Source of the DNA: Desulfosporosinus sp.
GTDB lineage: Bacteria; Bacillota; Desulfitobacteriia; Desulfitobacteriales; Desulfitobacteriaceae
Assembly: GCA_003513495.1 (NCBI GenBank)
Contig: DOPM01000010.1
Coordinates: 6,781 to 11,984 of the forward strand
Length of the DNA: 5,204 nucleotides
Reading direction: 5' to 3'
Shown: positions 1 through 5,204 of the stretch, piece by piece
How positions within the stretch are numbered: the first letter of the stretch is position 1
How the letters are laid out: each line of letters opens with the position of its first letter
Notes under the pieces: generated by a model
What the model was told of the DNA's origin: nothing
What the model saw: only the letters and a program-made list of their open reading frames with translations
Databases searched by the model: none
Made by a program: the position numbers and the translations under genes

Positions 1-1377
1 GGACACGACATTATCCAATGGATACAAAAAATACCATGGAAATCACCAAAAGTAATCGGAAGCTCGTTGGTAATATTATTGATGCTAGGGGGAGGGGCAT
101 ATTATTACCAGTCCACAACTTCGGTAGCATATATCATAATTAACGGGGAAACAATTGGGATTGCTCCCAATGTTGACAGTGCACAAAACCTTATCGATAA
201 AATCTTGGCCGATAAGGGAGCCGCTTTAGGTGTCACAGCTAAAACAGATGACAAGATTGAGTATTCCACTGGACGATTATCAAATGGTGACTTAAAGCTA
301 CTTTCTGAAGAGAATCTAAACGAAAAGTTAGCAGTTTATATCGAAGGAAATGAGCTAACGGTCGCTAATAATCCGATCTTTGTTCTTCCTAGTCAGGAGG
401 AGAGTAATAAATTATTAAAATCCTATCAAGAAATTTTTGCTCAGTCTGATGAGACAAATCAGGTTACCTCCGTATCATTCCAGGAAGAGATAGGGACAAA
501 CACGGTAAGTGTTTCTCCGGAAAGAGTTATCACTTATGAACAGGCTCTGGAAAAGCTTAAGAGGGGAAATGTGCAGAAATCTAACTATACTATTCAACCC
601 AATGATTCGTGGTGGCTTATTGCTCGTAAAAATGACCTCAAAATAAGTGAAGTTTTGGCTGCTAACCCTGGGGCAACGCCTTATTCAGTGTTAAAACCAG
701 GTCAAACGATCAACATAGAAAAGGTTTCTCCGTACTTAACGGTTGTGAGTAAAGGGACCAGGACAGATAAAGAAATCATTCCGTTCGAGGAAGTTGAGAA
801 AATCGACACAAACCTTGCCAGTGGCCAAACAAAAATAATCAAAGCAGGAAGTGACGGAGAAAAGGAAATCAAGTATATCTACGAACAAAAGAATGACAAA
901 GTAATTACCAAGACGATAGTGGACGAGAAGGTTATAAAAGATTCTGTCCCCCAAGTTGTAGCCAAAGGGCCAAAACGTGAGCCAGTAGTTGTCGCCTATT
1001 CACGGGGAAGCGATTCGAGCTCATCGGCTTTAATTAGCCGGGCTATGAGTTTACAGGGAGTTCCTTATCTATGGGGTGGTACGACAAGAGCCGGTTTTGA
1101 TTGTTCGGGTTTTGTTCAGTATGTATTTAAGGCATCAGGCGTTTCTCTCCCCAGAACATCGTTTGAACAGTATAAAGTGGGAACTCCTGTCAGCCGTGAT
1201 CAACTTAAACCTGGAGATCTGGTTTTTTTTACCACCTATAAACCAGGGGCATCTGATGTGAGGATATATATGGGTGGTGGACGAACAATCGGTTCTGCCA
1301 GCGAAGGGGTAGGCATCCATAGTCTTTCTGAAAGCTATTGGTCCAAGCGTTATATTGGAGCACGCAGAGTTTTTTGA
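1..1377 (+). CDS. Membrane-anchored LysM-G5-NlpC/P60 peptidoglycan endopeptidase, 5' partial
   Basis: By family, this is a cell-wall hydrolase cleaving peptide stems of peptidoglycan outside the membrane. The frame is open from base 1 with no start codon before the TTG at 67. Codons 1-22 encode a short basic segment (KIPWKSPK) leading directly into a membrane anchor (VIGSSLVILLML), so the true start is probably upstream of the window; the TTG at 67 has only a weak GGAAG three bases before it. Numbering from that TTG: anchor and extracellular linker to about 170, LysM at about 173-218 (YTIQPNDSWWLIA, ending LKPGQTINI), a G5-like domain at about 221-300, a Ser-rich linker, then NlpC/P60 at about 322-436. 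The nucleophile motif is DCSGF (Cys346). The usual catalytic His of the HVGIY motif is Asp397 (SDVRIY) and the expected third polar residue is Gly409, so activity is doubtful. The family call is firm. Confidence 0.93.
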   Translation, partial: GHDIIQWIQKIPWKSPKVIGSSLVILLMLGGGAYYYQSTTSVAYIIINGETIGIAPNVDSAQNLIDKILADKGAALGVTAKTDDKIEYSTGRLSNGDLKLLSEENLNEKLAVYIEGNELTVANNPIFVLPSQEESNKLLKSYQEIFAQSDETNQVTSVSFQEEIGTNTVSVSPERVITYEQALEKLKRGNVQKSNYTIQPNDSWWLIARKNDLKISEVLAANPGATPYSVLKPGQTINIEKVSPYLTVVSKGTRTDKEIIPFEEVEKIDTNLASGQTKIIKAGSDGEKEIKYIYEQKNDKVITKTIVDEKVIKDSVPQVVAKGPKREPVVVAYSRGSDSSSSALISRAMSLQGVPYLWGGTTRAGFDCSGFVQYVFKASGVSLPRTSFEQYKVGTPVSRDQLKPGDLVFFTTYKPGASDVRIYMGGGRTIGSASEGVGIHSLSESYWSKRYIGARRVF

Positions 1378-1392
1378 TTTTAGTCGTTTCCA

Positions 1393-1435
1393 AAGATAAC
1401 CCGATTCTCAATAAGTACAGAGAACGGGTTATCTT
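1393..1435 (+). terminator. Hairpin terminator after the NlpC/P60 gene
   Basis: An 11-bp perfect outer stem (AAGATAACCCG at 1393-1403 with its complement at 1425-1435) continues into a 5-bp inner stem (TTCTC/GAGAA) after a single bulged A at 1404. The loop is 10 nt. It starts 16 bases after the stop codon of the hydrolase gene. No long T-run follows directly; a T6 run lies about 15 bases further on. It could therefore act as a weak or bidirectional terminator or an mRNA 3'-end stabiliser. Confidence 0.6.
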
Positions 1436-1546
1436 AAATTGTCATGCTATTTTTTGGTCGTATGTGATTTTACGCTGCCAAGTTGACTCAATTAACGGGT
1501 TTCTTGATTAAGTTTCTGCCTCGTTTGCCTTTGGGGTATGTAAAGA

Positions 1547-1573
1547 AGCCCCATGCGACAGGACATGGGGGCT
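1547..1573. repeat. Short inverted repeat at the 5' border of the relic ORF
   Basis: CCCCATG at 1549-1555 pairs perfectly with CATGGGG at 1564-1570 around an 8-nt loop, extending to AGCCCCATG/CATGGGGGCT with one bulged G. The apparent start codon of the relic ORF (1553) lies in the left arm, and recognisable ATPase sequence begins at the right arm. A further GGGG at 1533-1536 could compete for the same CCCC. It may simply mark a rearrangement border. Confidence 0.4.
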
Positions 1574-1918
1574 AAAACAGCGCGAGTGATTCGCAATGGT
1601 GAAGAAGTAGAGATTGCCGTCGATGAGGTTGAGATTGGAGATATCGTGTTTGTACGACCCGGGGAAAGCATACCGGTCGACGGCGAGGTTACCGACGGTT
1701 ATTCAGTGGGAGGAAAGATTATACTTTTAGAACATGTTCGAAGTGATAATCCATTATTGGGAAAAATAATGGATTTACTCGATCCGTTGACCGTGAAAAT
1801 GATGGGTCCACACATCAATCGAAAGACTGTAGAAAATGTGAAAGCTGCAGGCTTGCACATCATTGAAATTGTAGATCAAAAACCAACAATCCTTAAACTA
1901 ATCTTAGCCAGCCCTTAA
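1553..1918 (+). pseudogene. Chimeric relic: P-type ATPase actuator fragment fused to methyltransferase C-terminus
   Basis: This 121-codon frame joins two unrelated families. Residues about 5-51 (AKTARVIRNGEE, then GDIVFVRPGESIPVDGEV) match the actuator domain of P1B metal-transporting ATPases, but the sequence stops at GYS, just before the expected DESMLTGES. All membrane segments and the phosphorylation and ATP-binding domains are absent. Residues about 53-121 (GGKIILLEHVRSDNPLLG, then NRKTVENVKAAGL) resemble the last strands of a class I SAM-dependent methyltransferase of the UbiE/phospholipid N-methyltransferase type, without its SAM-binding N-terminal motifs. The junction is near 1703-1711. 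A stop at 1541-1543 closes the frame upstream, and no good ribosome binding site precedes the ATG at 1553. The best explanation is a deletion that fused the inside of a copper-type ATPase gene to a downstream methyltransferase gene. A functional small protein is unlikely but not excluded, because the frame has stayed open across the joint. Confidence 0.8.
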
Positions 1919-2064
1919 TATGGACGATTGTTTTAGTCAACCGTACAGAGTAGTTATACAGGGACTCTTCAGATATTCCCTAATATATAGCATTCATCGC
2001 GATTATGTTTGGAGTTCCAAAGCTGAGATTAGGAAAGTTAACGAAAAATTAATGTGTAAAATCT
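1919..2064. other. Intergenic stretch with no recognised feature
   Basis: This lies between the relic ORF and the ribosome binding site of the Spo0E-like gene. It is AT-rich and holds no convincing ORF or hairpin. A TTGTTT at 1928 and a TATACA-like box at 1955-1960 are about 21 bases apart, too far for a confident sigma-A promoter. The promoter of the Spo0E-like gene probably lies here, but I cannot place it. Confidence 0.5.
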
Positions 2065-2071
2065 AAGGAGG
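2065..2071 (+). promoter_or_regulatory. Strong ribosome binding site for the Spo0E-like gene
   Basis: AAGGAGG ends 6 bases before the ATG at 2078, a near-ideal Firmicute Shine-Dalgarno site. It is the main evidence that the 51-codon frame behind it is really translated. Confidence 0.9.
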
Positions 2072-2077
2072 ATAGCT

Positions 2078-2233
2078 ATGTGGCAAATTCTAAAAGAGAT
2101 CGAAGAACAAAGAATAAAGTTGAACATCATCGCCGATCAGAAAAGTTCGCTAACTGACCCCATTGTTTTATCGGAAAGCGTCCAACTCGATATATTGCTG
2201 AACAAATATTATAGCCTAAATGCTTCTAAATAA
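2078..2233 (+). CDS. Spo0E-family aspartyl-phosphate phosphatase-like small protein
   Basis: Known family members are 50-90-residue two-helix proteins that dephosphorylate Spo0A~P or related response regulators and so delay sporulation or other phosphorelay outputs in the cytoplasm. This frame encodes 51 residues. Helix 1 (about 5-20, LKEIEEQRIKLNIIAD) is followed by a loop containing LTDP (25-28) and helix 2 (about 31-45), which carries the family signature in the form SVQLD (34-38, usually SQELD) and ends in LLNKYY. The catalytic-region Ser34, Leu37 and Asp38 are present; the variable middle pair is VQ instead of QE. The start is fixed by the AAGGAGG site. It lies 84 bases upstream of the copper ATPase gene on the same strand, with no clear terminator between them. 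The 14-nt stretch TAAAGTTGAACATC at 2115-2128 recurs in frame at the same distance from the TTG start of that ATPase gene. Its target response regulator cannot be told from the sequence. Confidence 0.85.
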   Translation: MWQILKEIEEQRIKLNIIADQKSSLTDPIVLSESVQLDILLNKYYSLNASK

Positions 2234-2244
2234 AAATTATTTCT

Positions 2245-2297
2245 AAGAAGGATTTAGTATGCTCTATACAGAAAGAGTAAGAAGGCAGGTGAATTGA
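2245..2297 (+). other. Possible 12-codon micro-ORF with its own ribosome binding site
   Basis: AAGAAGGA at 2245-2252 sits 6 bases before an ATG at 2259 that opens a frame of 12 codons (MLYTERVRRQVN) closed by TGA at 2295-2297. It lies in the gap between the Spo0E-like gene and the copper ATPase and ends 19 bases before the ATPase ATG. The peptide is unlike anything I recognise and has no run of regulatory codons, so an attenuation leader is not evident. It may be a translational-coupling peptide, the decayed start of a lost gene, or chance. Confidence 0.25.
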
Positions 2298-2309
2298 CTA
2301 ACTAATGTA

Positions 2310-2316
2310 GAAAGGG
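2310..2316 (+). promoter_or_regulatory. Ribosome binding site that favours the TTG start of copB
   Basis: GAAAGGG ends directly against the ATG at 2317, leaving no spacer, so that ATG is badly placed for it. The in-frame TTG at 2326 lies 9 bases downstream, a normal spacing. The site therefore suggests that translation begins at TTG 2326, three codons inside the longest frame. Confidence 0.55.
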
Positions 2317-4572
2317 ATGCATAGTTTGAATAAACAAACTGAAAATAGTGAACTCGTTCAACTAAAGTTGAACATCGAGTCTTCGGTGGGGGACTCTACC
2401 CCCACCGAAGCAGAGCCGGGAGTACCACTCCCACTTGTAGAAGTGGGAGTCTCACGATTGGATCAAAGAGATAATTCCAAAATCAACCACAAACAGATGG
2501 ATCACAGTCATGTTGATCACCAAGAATATGAACCAGTAAGGCACAACAAGCATGGCGAACATCAAGAGAATCAACATGAAACTCAGGATCATACCACACA
2601 TAAAGACCCAGAGCATGAAGGACATCATGATCATCATGCAATGATGGTAAAAGATTTTAAGCGAAGGTTTTTCGTTTCATTAATTATTATGGTGCCTATA
2701 CTACTGCTATCCCCGATGATCCAGATGTTTCTGGGGGTTGATTGGAGATTTTCTGCAGATTCATACATACTGTTTGCCCTATCCACAATACTATTCATCT
2801 ATGGAGGGAAACCATTTATTACAGGAGCCAAAGATGAGCTTAAGGAAAAGTCACCTGCAATGATGACCCTAATAGCCCTTGCTATAACAGTAGCCTATGT
2901 ATACAGTACGCTTACTGTATTTGTTCTGAAAGGTAATGATTTCTTCTGGGAGCTAGCGACTTTAATAGTAATTATGCTTTTAGGTCACTGGATTGAGATG
3001 AAATCGGTTATGGGAGCATCAAAAGCTCTGGGAGAACTTATAAAGCTTATGCCTGAAGAGGCACATCTTATTAAAGATAACGGCGAGACTATCGAAATTC
3101 CTGTAAAACAGTTAAAAGCAGGAGATGCAGTTTTAGTAAAACCAGGAGAGAAAATACCAATCGATGGTTTGGTATATGATGGAAAATCCGAAGTTAATGA
3201 GTCAATGATAACAGGAGAATCCGTTCCTGTAGAGAAAGAAAATGGAAACGAAATTATAGGTGGTTCCATTAATGGAGAAGGGATTCTAAAATTTAAAGTA
3301 ACAAGGGTCGGAGATGACACATTCCTTTCACAGGTTATTAGATTTGTGCGTGAAGCTCAAGATTCAAAGTCAAGTACACAGAAATTAGCCGATGTAGCAG
3401 CCAAATGGTTATTCTATATAGCTGTTATAGCTGGAACGATAACGTTTGCTTCATGGATATTCATTGGAAAGGATTTAAGCTTTGCCATAGAAAGAGCGGT
3501 TACTGTGATAATAATATCATGCCCGCATGCCTTAGGACTGGCAACCCCTCTTGTTAATGCAGTGTCAACGAGTATAGGGGCAAAAAGAGGCCTATTGATC
3601 AGAGATAGAACGGCCTTCGAAAACGCCCGAAAATTGAATGCAGTCGTTTTTGATAAAACAGGAACGTTGACTAAAGGGGAATTTGGAATAACTGATATTC
3701 ATGAAATTGGAATATCTCGGGATGAACTGCTTTCAATTGCTTATTCAGTGGAATCAAACTCAGAACATCCGATTGCAAGAGGCATTGTCAAAGAAGGAAA
3801 GAAATTAAACCTTAAGATGAAGGAAGTTAAAAACTATCAAAACCTGCCTGGCAAAGGTTTAAAAGCAACTATAGAAGAGAGAGAAGTTATGGTTGTGAGT
3901 CCAGGCTATATGCGGTCTGAAAAGATAGCCTTTGATGAAAAACATTACGAGAAACTAGCTCAAGAAGGTAAAACAGTCATATTTGTGTTAGAAAGAAATT
4001 TACTGCTAGGCTATATTGCATTATCAGATATCATAAGAGAAACAGCTAAGGAAGCGATAGATACATTAAAGACTATGCATGTAGGATCCATTATGCTATC
4101 AGGAGATAATCAACGAGTTGCCTCTTATGTAGGGAACATACTTAACATGGATAAAGTCATTGCTGAAGTACTCCCTCAAGAAAAAGCCTTTAAAATTGAT
4201 GAACTTCAAAAAGAAGGTAAGATCGTTGCAATGACCGGTGATGGTGTAAATGATGCACCGTCATTAGCTAAAGCAGATTTAGGGATAGCGATGAGTGCTG
4301 GTACAGATGTTGCTATTGAAACTGCTGATGTTATTCTTGTAAGAAGTGATCCTCTAGATGTAGTAACGATCTTGAAGCTTTCAAAGGCTACTTATAAAAA
4401 GATGATCCAGAACTTAATTTGGGCTACAGGATATAATATTATTGCACTTCCGTTAGCAGCAGGCGTCTTGTATAATCAAGGAATTGTTATAAGTCCAGCT
4501 TTAGGTGCAGCTTTAATGTCATTAAGCACTGTAATCGTGTCTATAAATGCAAGACTTCTTAAGATTGATTAA
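2317..4572 (+). CDS. copB: CopB-type P1B-3 copper-transporting ATPase
   Basis: By family, this is an inner-membrane pump that exports copper, driven by ATP. Numbering from the ATG at 2317 (751 residues): residues 1-20 resemble a Spo0E-like helix; about 21-47 are encoded by a palindromic repeat; 58-107 form a His-rich metal-binding tail with 15 histidines and no CxxC domain. Membrane helices fall near 118-140, 149-166, 181-204, 209-226, 363-383, 391-413, 696-718 and 723-745. Actuator TGES is at 299-302 and the ion-binding CPH at 402-404, diagnostic of the CopB/P1B-3 subgroup. The phosphorylated Asp446 lies in DKTGT, the nucleotide-binding HP is at 484-485, GKG at 512-514 and GDGVNDAP at 641-648. 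The last helices carry GYNIIALPLAAG and MSLSTVIVSINA, as expected for CopB. All catalytic motifs are intact. The ribosome binding site suggests the start is TTG 2326 rather than ATG 2317. Family evidence supports Cu(I)/Cu(II); silver is an alternative substrate. Confidence 0.95.
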   Translation: MHSLNKQTENSELVQLKLNIESSVGDSTPTEAEPGVPLPLVEVGVSRLDQRDNSKINHKQMDHSHVDHQEYEPVRHNKHGEHQENQHETQDHTTHKDPEHEGHHDHHAMMVKDFKRRFFVSLIIMVPILLLSPMIQMFLGVDWRFSADSYILFALSTILFIYGGKPFITGAKDELKEKSPAMMTLIALAITVAYVYSTLTVFVLKGNDFFWELATLIVIMLLGHWIEMKSVMGASKALGELIKLMPEEAHLIKDNGETIEIPVKQLKAGDAVLVKPGEKIPIDGLVYDGKSEVNESMITGESVPVEKENGNEIIGGSINGEGILKFKVTRVGDDTFLSQVIRFVREAQDSKSSTQKLADVAAKWLFYIAVIAGTITFASWIFIGKDLSFAIERAVTVIIISCPHALGLATPLVNAVSTSIGAKRGLLIRDRTAFENARKLNAVVFDKTGTLTKGEFGITDIHEIGISRDELLSIAYSVESNSEHPIARGIVKEGKKLNLKMKEVKNYQNLPGKGLKATIEEREVMVVSPGYMRSEKIAFDEKHYEKLAQEGKTVIFVLERNLLLGYIALSDIIRETAKEAIDTLKTMHVGSIMLSGDNQRVASYVGNILNMDKVIAEVLPQEKAFKIDELQKEGKIVAMTGDGVNDAPSLAKADLGIAMSAGTDVAIETADVILVRSDPLDVVTILKLSKATYKKMIQNLIWATGYNIIALPLAAGVLYNQGIVISPALGAALMSLSTVIVSINARLLKID
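2352..2380 (+). repeat. Hairpin 1 inside the 5' end of copB
   Basis: GTTCAACT (2356-2363) and AGTTGAAC (2366-2373) form a perfect 8-bp stem around AA. ACTC (2352-2355) and GAGT (2377-2380) extend it by 4 bp across a 3-nt bulge. It directly abuts the palindromic element that follows. Its right arm overlaps the 14 nt shared with the Spo0E-like gene. Confidence 0.6.
2381..2458 (+). repeat. Palindromic repeat element, copy 1, in frame within copB
   Basis: There are two perfect hairpins in tandem. CTTCGGTGGGGG (2381-2392) pairs with 2399-2410 over 12 bp with a 6-nt loop. ACTCCCACTT (2427-2436) pairs with 2441-2450 over 10 bp with a GTAG loop. GGGAGT/ACTCCC at 2418-2432 offers an alternative fold. 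The core 2410-2458 recurs on the opposite strand at 4992-5039, with about 40 of 49 aligned positions identical by hand. Here the element is translated without a stop, contributing a Pro/Val/Glu-rich stretch (EAEPGVPLPLVEVGVSRL) between the putative Spo0E-like head and the His-rich tail. It resembles in principle the coding-region palindromes known from Rickettsia, but this family is not one I recognise. Confidence 0.8.
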
Positions 4573-4705
4573 GCTTCTCTTTGACCTCACCACACTAGAA
4601 CTCACCTAGAAATCGGGGCTCTGTCGTTAGAAGCGGAGATCAGAACTTAACTCTTACACAAGGAATCTGTTTCTTGATTCTACCAAGTAAATGCAAAAAC
4701 TCTAA
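4573..4705. other. Gene-less stretch downstream of copB
   Basis: No ORF with a plausible start and ribosome binding site is visible on either strand, and there is no tRNA-like fold. The + strand frame around 4605-4700 (containing RNRGSVVRSGDQN) is open for about 30 codons but has no start codon. It could be the eroded end of a mobile-element gene, though I cannot name a family. Together with the following hairpins and repeat, the whole of 4573-5204 holds no gene I can support. Confidence 0.5.
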
Positions 4706-4745
4706 ATAAAAGTGTCCGAGGATCTATTTCCTCAGTCACTTTTAT
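4706..4745 (+). terminator. Hairpin, probable copB terminator
   Basis: ATAAAAGTG (4706-4714) pairs with CACTTTTAT (4737-4745) over 9 bp. After a 3-nt internal mismatch, GAGGA pairs with TCCTC, with a 6-nt loop. The A-rich left arm and T-rich right arm give the shape of a bidirectional rho-independent terminator. It lies about 130 bases after the copB stop and is the first such structure downstream. Confidence 0.55.
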
Positions 4746-4814
4746 CTCTTTAGTAAGTGGATTTGCCATACTTGGCCAAAGAACACCACAAAATGAGAAT
4801 TAACAGAATGTAGA

Positions 4815-4852
4815 AAAAAGGCAGTGTCTCAACACAAAGACACTGCCTTTTT
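4815..4852 (+). terminator. Strong rho-independent terminator, bidirectional
   Basis: AAAAAGGCAGTGTCT (4815-4829) and its exact complement (4838-4852) form a perfect 15-bp stem with an 8-nt loop. It has a GC-rich middle, an A-run before and a T-run at the end, so it can work on both strands. It is the clearest terminator in the window. It may back up the weaker hairpin at 4706-4745 or insulate against transcription from the right. Confidence 0.85.
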
Positions 4853-4991
4853 GACAATTAGAATTATTAATTTATCCCTGCTATATATGTCAATTTAATG
4901 ATTAACAATATTCATGAGAAATTCACAACTCATTCACAGCATAATCGAATTAATCCAATATACTTTGAGACATAAAGTACAAAGCTGATCC

Positions 4992-5127
4992 ATCGCGAGA
5001 CTCACACTACTACAAGTGGGAGAGGAACCGCGGCTCCGCAGCTAGAGCTTGTGGAACTGGCTGAAGAGCCTGAGCTTGTGGAACCGACTGAAGAGCTAGA
5101 TCCTGAGGTGCCGACTGAAGAGCTGGA
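4992..5127 (-). repeat. Palindromic repeat element, copy 2, degraded and extended
   Basis: The core at 4992-5039 matches the reverse complement of the element inside copB (2410-2458) at about 40 of 49 positions with one gap. The perfect hairpin of copy 1 is lost here: the arm opposite AAGTGGGAG has two mismatches. Read on the minus strand, the frame corresponding to copy 1 gives AAVPLPLVVV followed by a stop, recognisably the same peptide as GVPLPLVEVGV in copB. Beyond the core it continues into a short tandem repeat instead of the 12-bp GGTGGGGG hairpin of copy 1. It lies in non-coding DNA. Confidence 0.7.
5045..5125 (+). repeat. Imperfect 27-bp tandem repeat
   Basis: Unit 1 (5045-5071) and unit 2 (5072-5098) both begin GAGCTTGTGGAAC and contain CTGAAGAGC. 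After a 6-base spacer, a shortened unit (5105-5125) repeats CCGACTGAAGAGCT. Read on the + strand, the units would give ELVELAEEP, ELVEPTEEL and EVPTEEL, ending at TAG 5135-5137. The frame has no ATG, GTG or TTG after the stop at 4973-4975, so I treat it as a repeat rather than a gene. Confidence 0.65.
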
Positions 5128-5167
5128 AGTTCGATAGGGTTTATGAAGGTAAAATGTAAAGTAACAT

Positions 5168-5204
5168 AAAGGGTCAGCATTAAAAATATTAACGCTGGCC
5201 CTTT
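5168..5204 (+). terminator. Terminator-like hairpin at the window end
   Basis: AAAGGGTCAGC (5168-5178) pairs with GCTGGCCCTTT (5194-5204) over 11 positions including one G-U pair, with an AT-rich 15-nt loop that can partly close through TTAA/TTAA. The T-run is cut by the window edge. With no gene directly upstream on the + strand, it may serve a gene entering from the right on the minus strand. Confidence 0.6.

Noticed and set aside
736..954. Minus-strand ORF opposite the LysM/G5 region, and similar antisense frames at 1135-1411, 2452-2637 and 2985-3320
   Set aside because: They lie fully opposite well-supported genes, lack ribosome binding sites and show no recognisable domain.
1441..1540. 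Minus-strand frame (containing LSQLGSVKSHTTKK) upstream of the relic ORF, possibly a transposase tail
   Set aside because: Only about 14 residues are open after a stop, and I cannot match them to a family, so they are insufficient to call a mobile-element remnant.
2294..2322. TTGACT at 2294-2299 as a -35 box for copB
   Set aside because: A -10 box at normal spacing would fall on ATGCAT at the copB start itself and would leave no ribosome binding site in the transcript.
4851..4887. TTGACA at 4851-4856 with TATATA at 4882-4887 as a promoter
   Set aside because: The spacer is 25 bases, far from the usual 17, the TTGACA begins in the terminator stem, and no gene follows on the + strand.
5045..5125. 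Repeats considered as a CRISPR array
   Set aside because: Units are 27 bp, imperfect and directly adjacent, without unique spacers, and no cas genes are present.
4976..5137. Open + strand frame of 53 codons ending in a Glu-rich repeat
   Set aside because: It has no ATG, GTG or TTG start and no ribosome binding site, and its first part is the degraded palindromic element. It is better described as repeat sequence.

Overview
The window reads as chromosomal DNA of a low-to-moderate GC, endospore-forming Firmicute. The evidence is strong AAGGAGG-type ribosome binding sites, a small Spo0E-family phosphatase gene, and a LysM/G5/NlpC-P60 cell-wall hydrolase of the type common in Clostridia. A Desulfosporosinus/Desulfitobacterium-like host would fit, but the sequence does not prove the genus. 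All recognised genes are on the + strand.

Layout. 1-1377: a membrane-anchored NlpC/P60 peptidoglycan endopeptidase, cut at its 5' end by the window edge, closed by a hairpin at 1393-1435. 1553-1918: a relic ORF in which a piece of a P-type metal ATPase actuator domain is joined in frame to the C-terminal third of a SAM-dependent methyltransferase. 2078-2233: a 51-residue Spo0E-like protein with an excellent ribosome binding site. 2317-4572: a full-length CopB-type (P1B-3, CPH motif) copper-transporting ATPase with a histidine-rich N-terminus. 4573-5204: no convincing gene, but three terminator-like hairpins and a second copy of a palindromic repeat.

The most unusual structure is at the 5' end of the ATPase gene. 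Three consecutive hairpins lie between 2352 and 2450. The last two belong to a palindromic repeat that is read through in frame as protein, and whose core recurs, degraded and in opposite orientation, at 4992-5039 in non-coding DNA. The first residues of the ATPase, counted from a well-spaced TTG at 2326, also align with the start of the neighbouring Spo0E-like protein and share a 14-nt identical stretch at the same distance from the start. The ATPase may therefore carry a captured Spo0E-like head interrupted by a mobile palindrome.

Functionally, the only complete enzyme is the copper exporter. The ATPase/methyltransferase relic upstream suggests that the locus once held a second metal-ATPase gene and lost it by deletion. 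Spo0E and CopB are adjacent and co-oriented with no clear terminator between them, so co-transcription is possible. The cell-wall hydrolase looks like an independent unit, and it has a substitution at the expected catalytic histidine.
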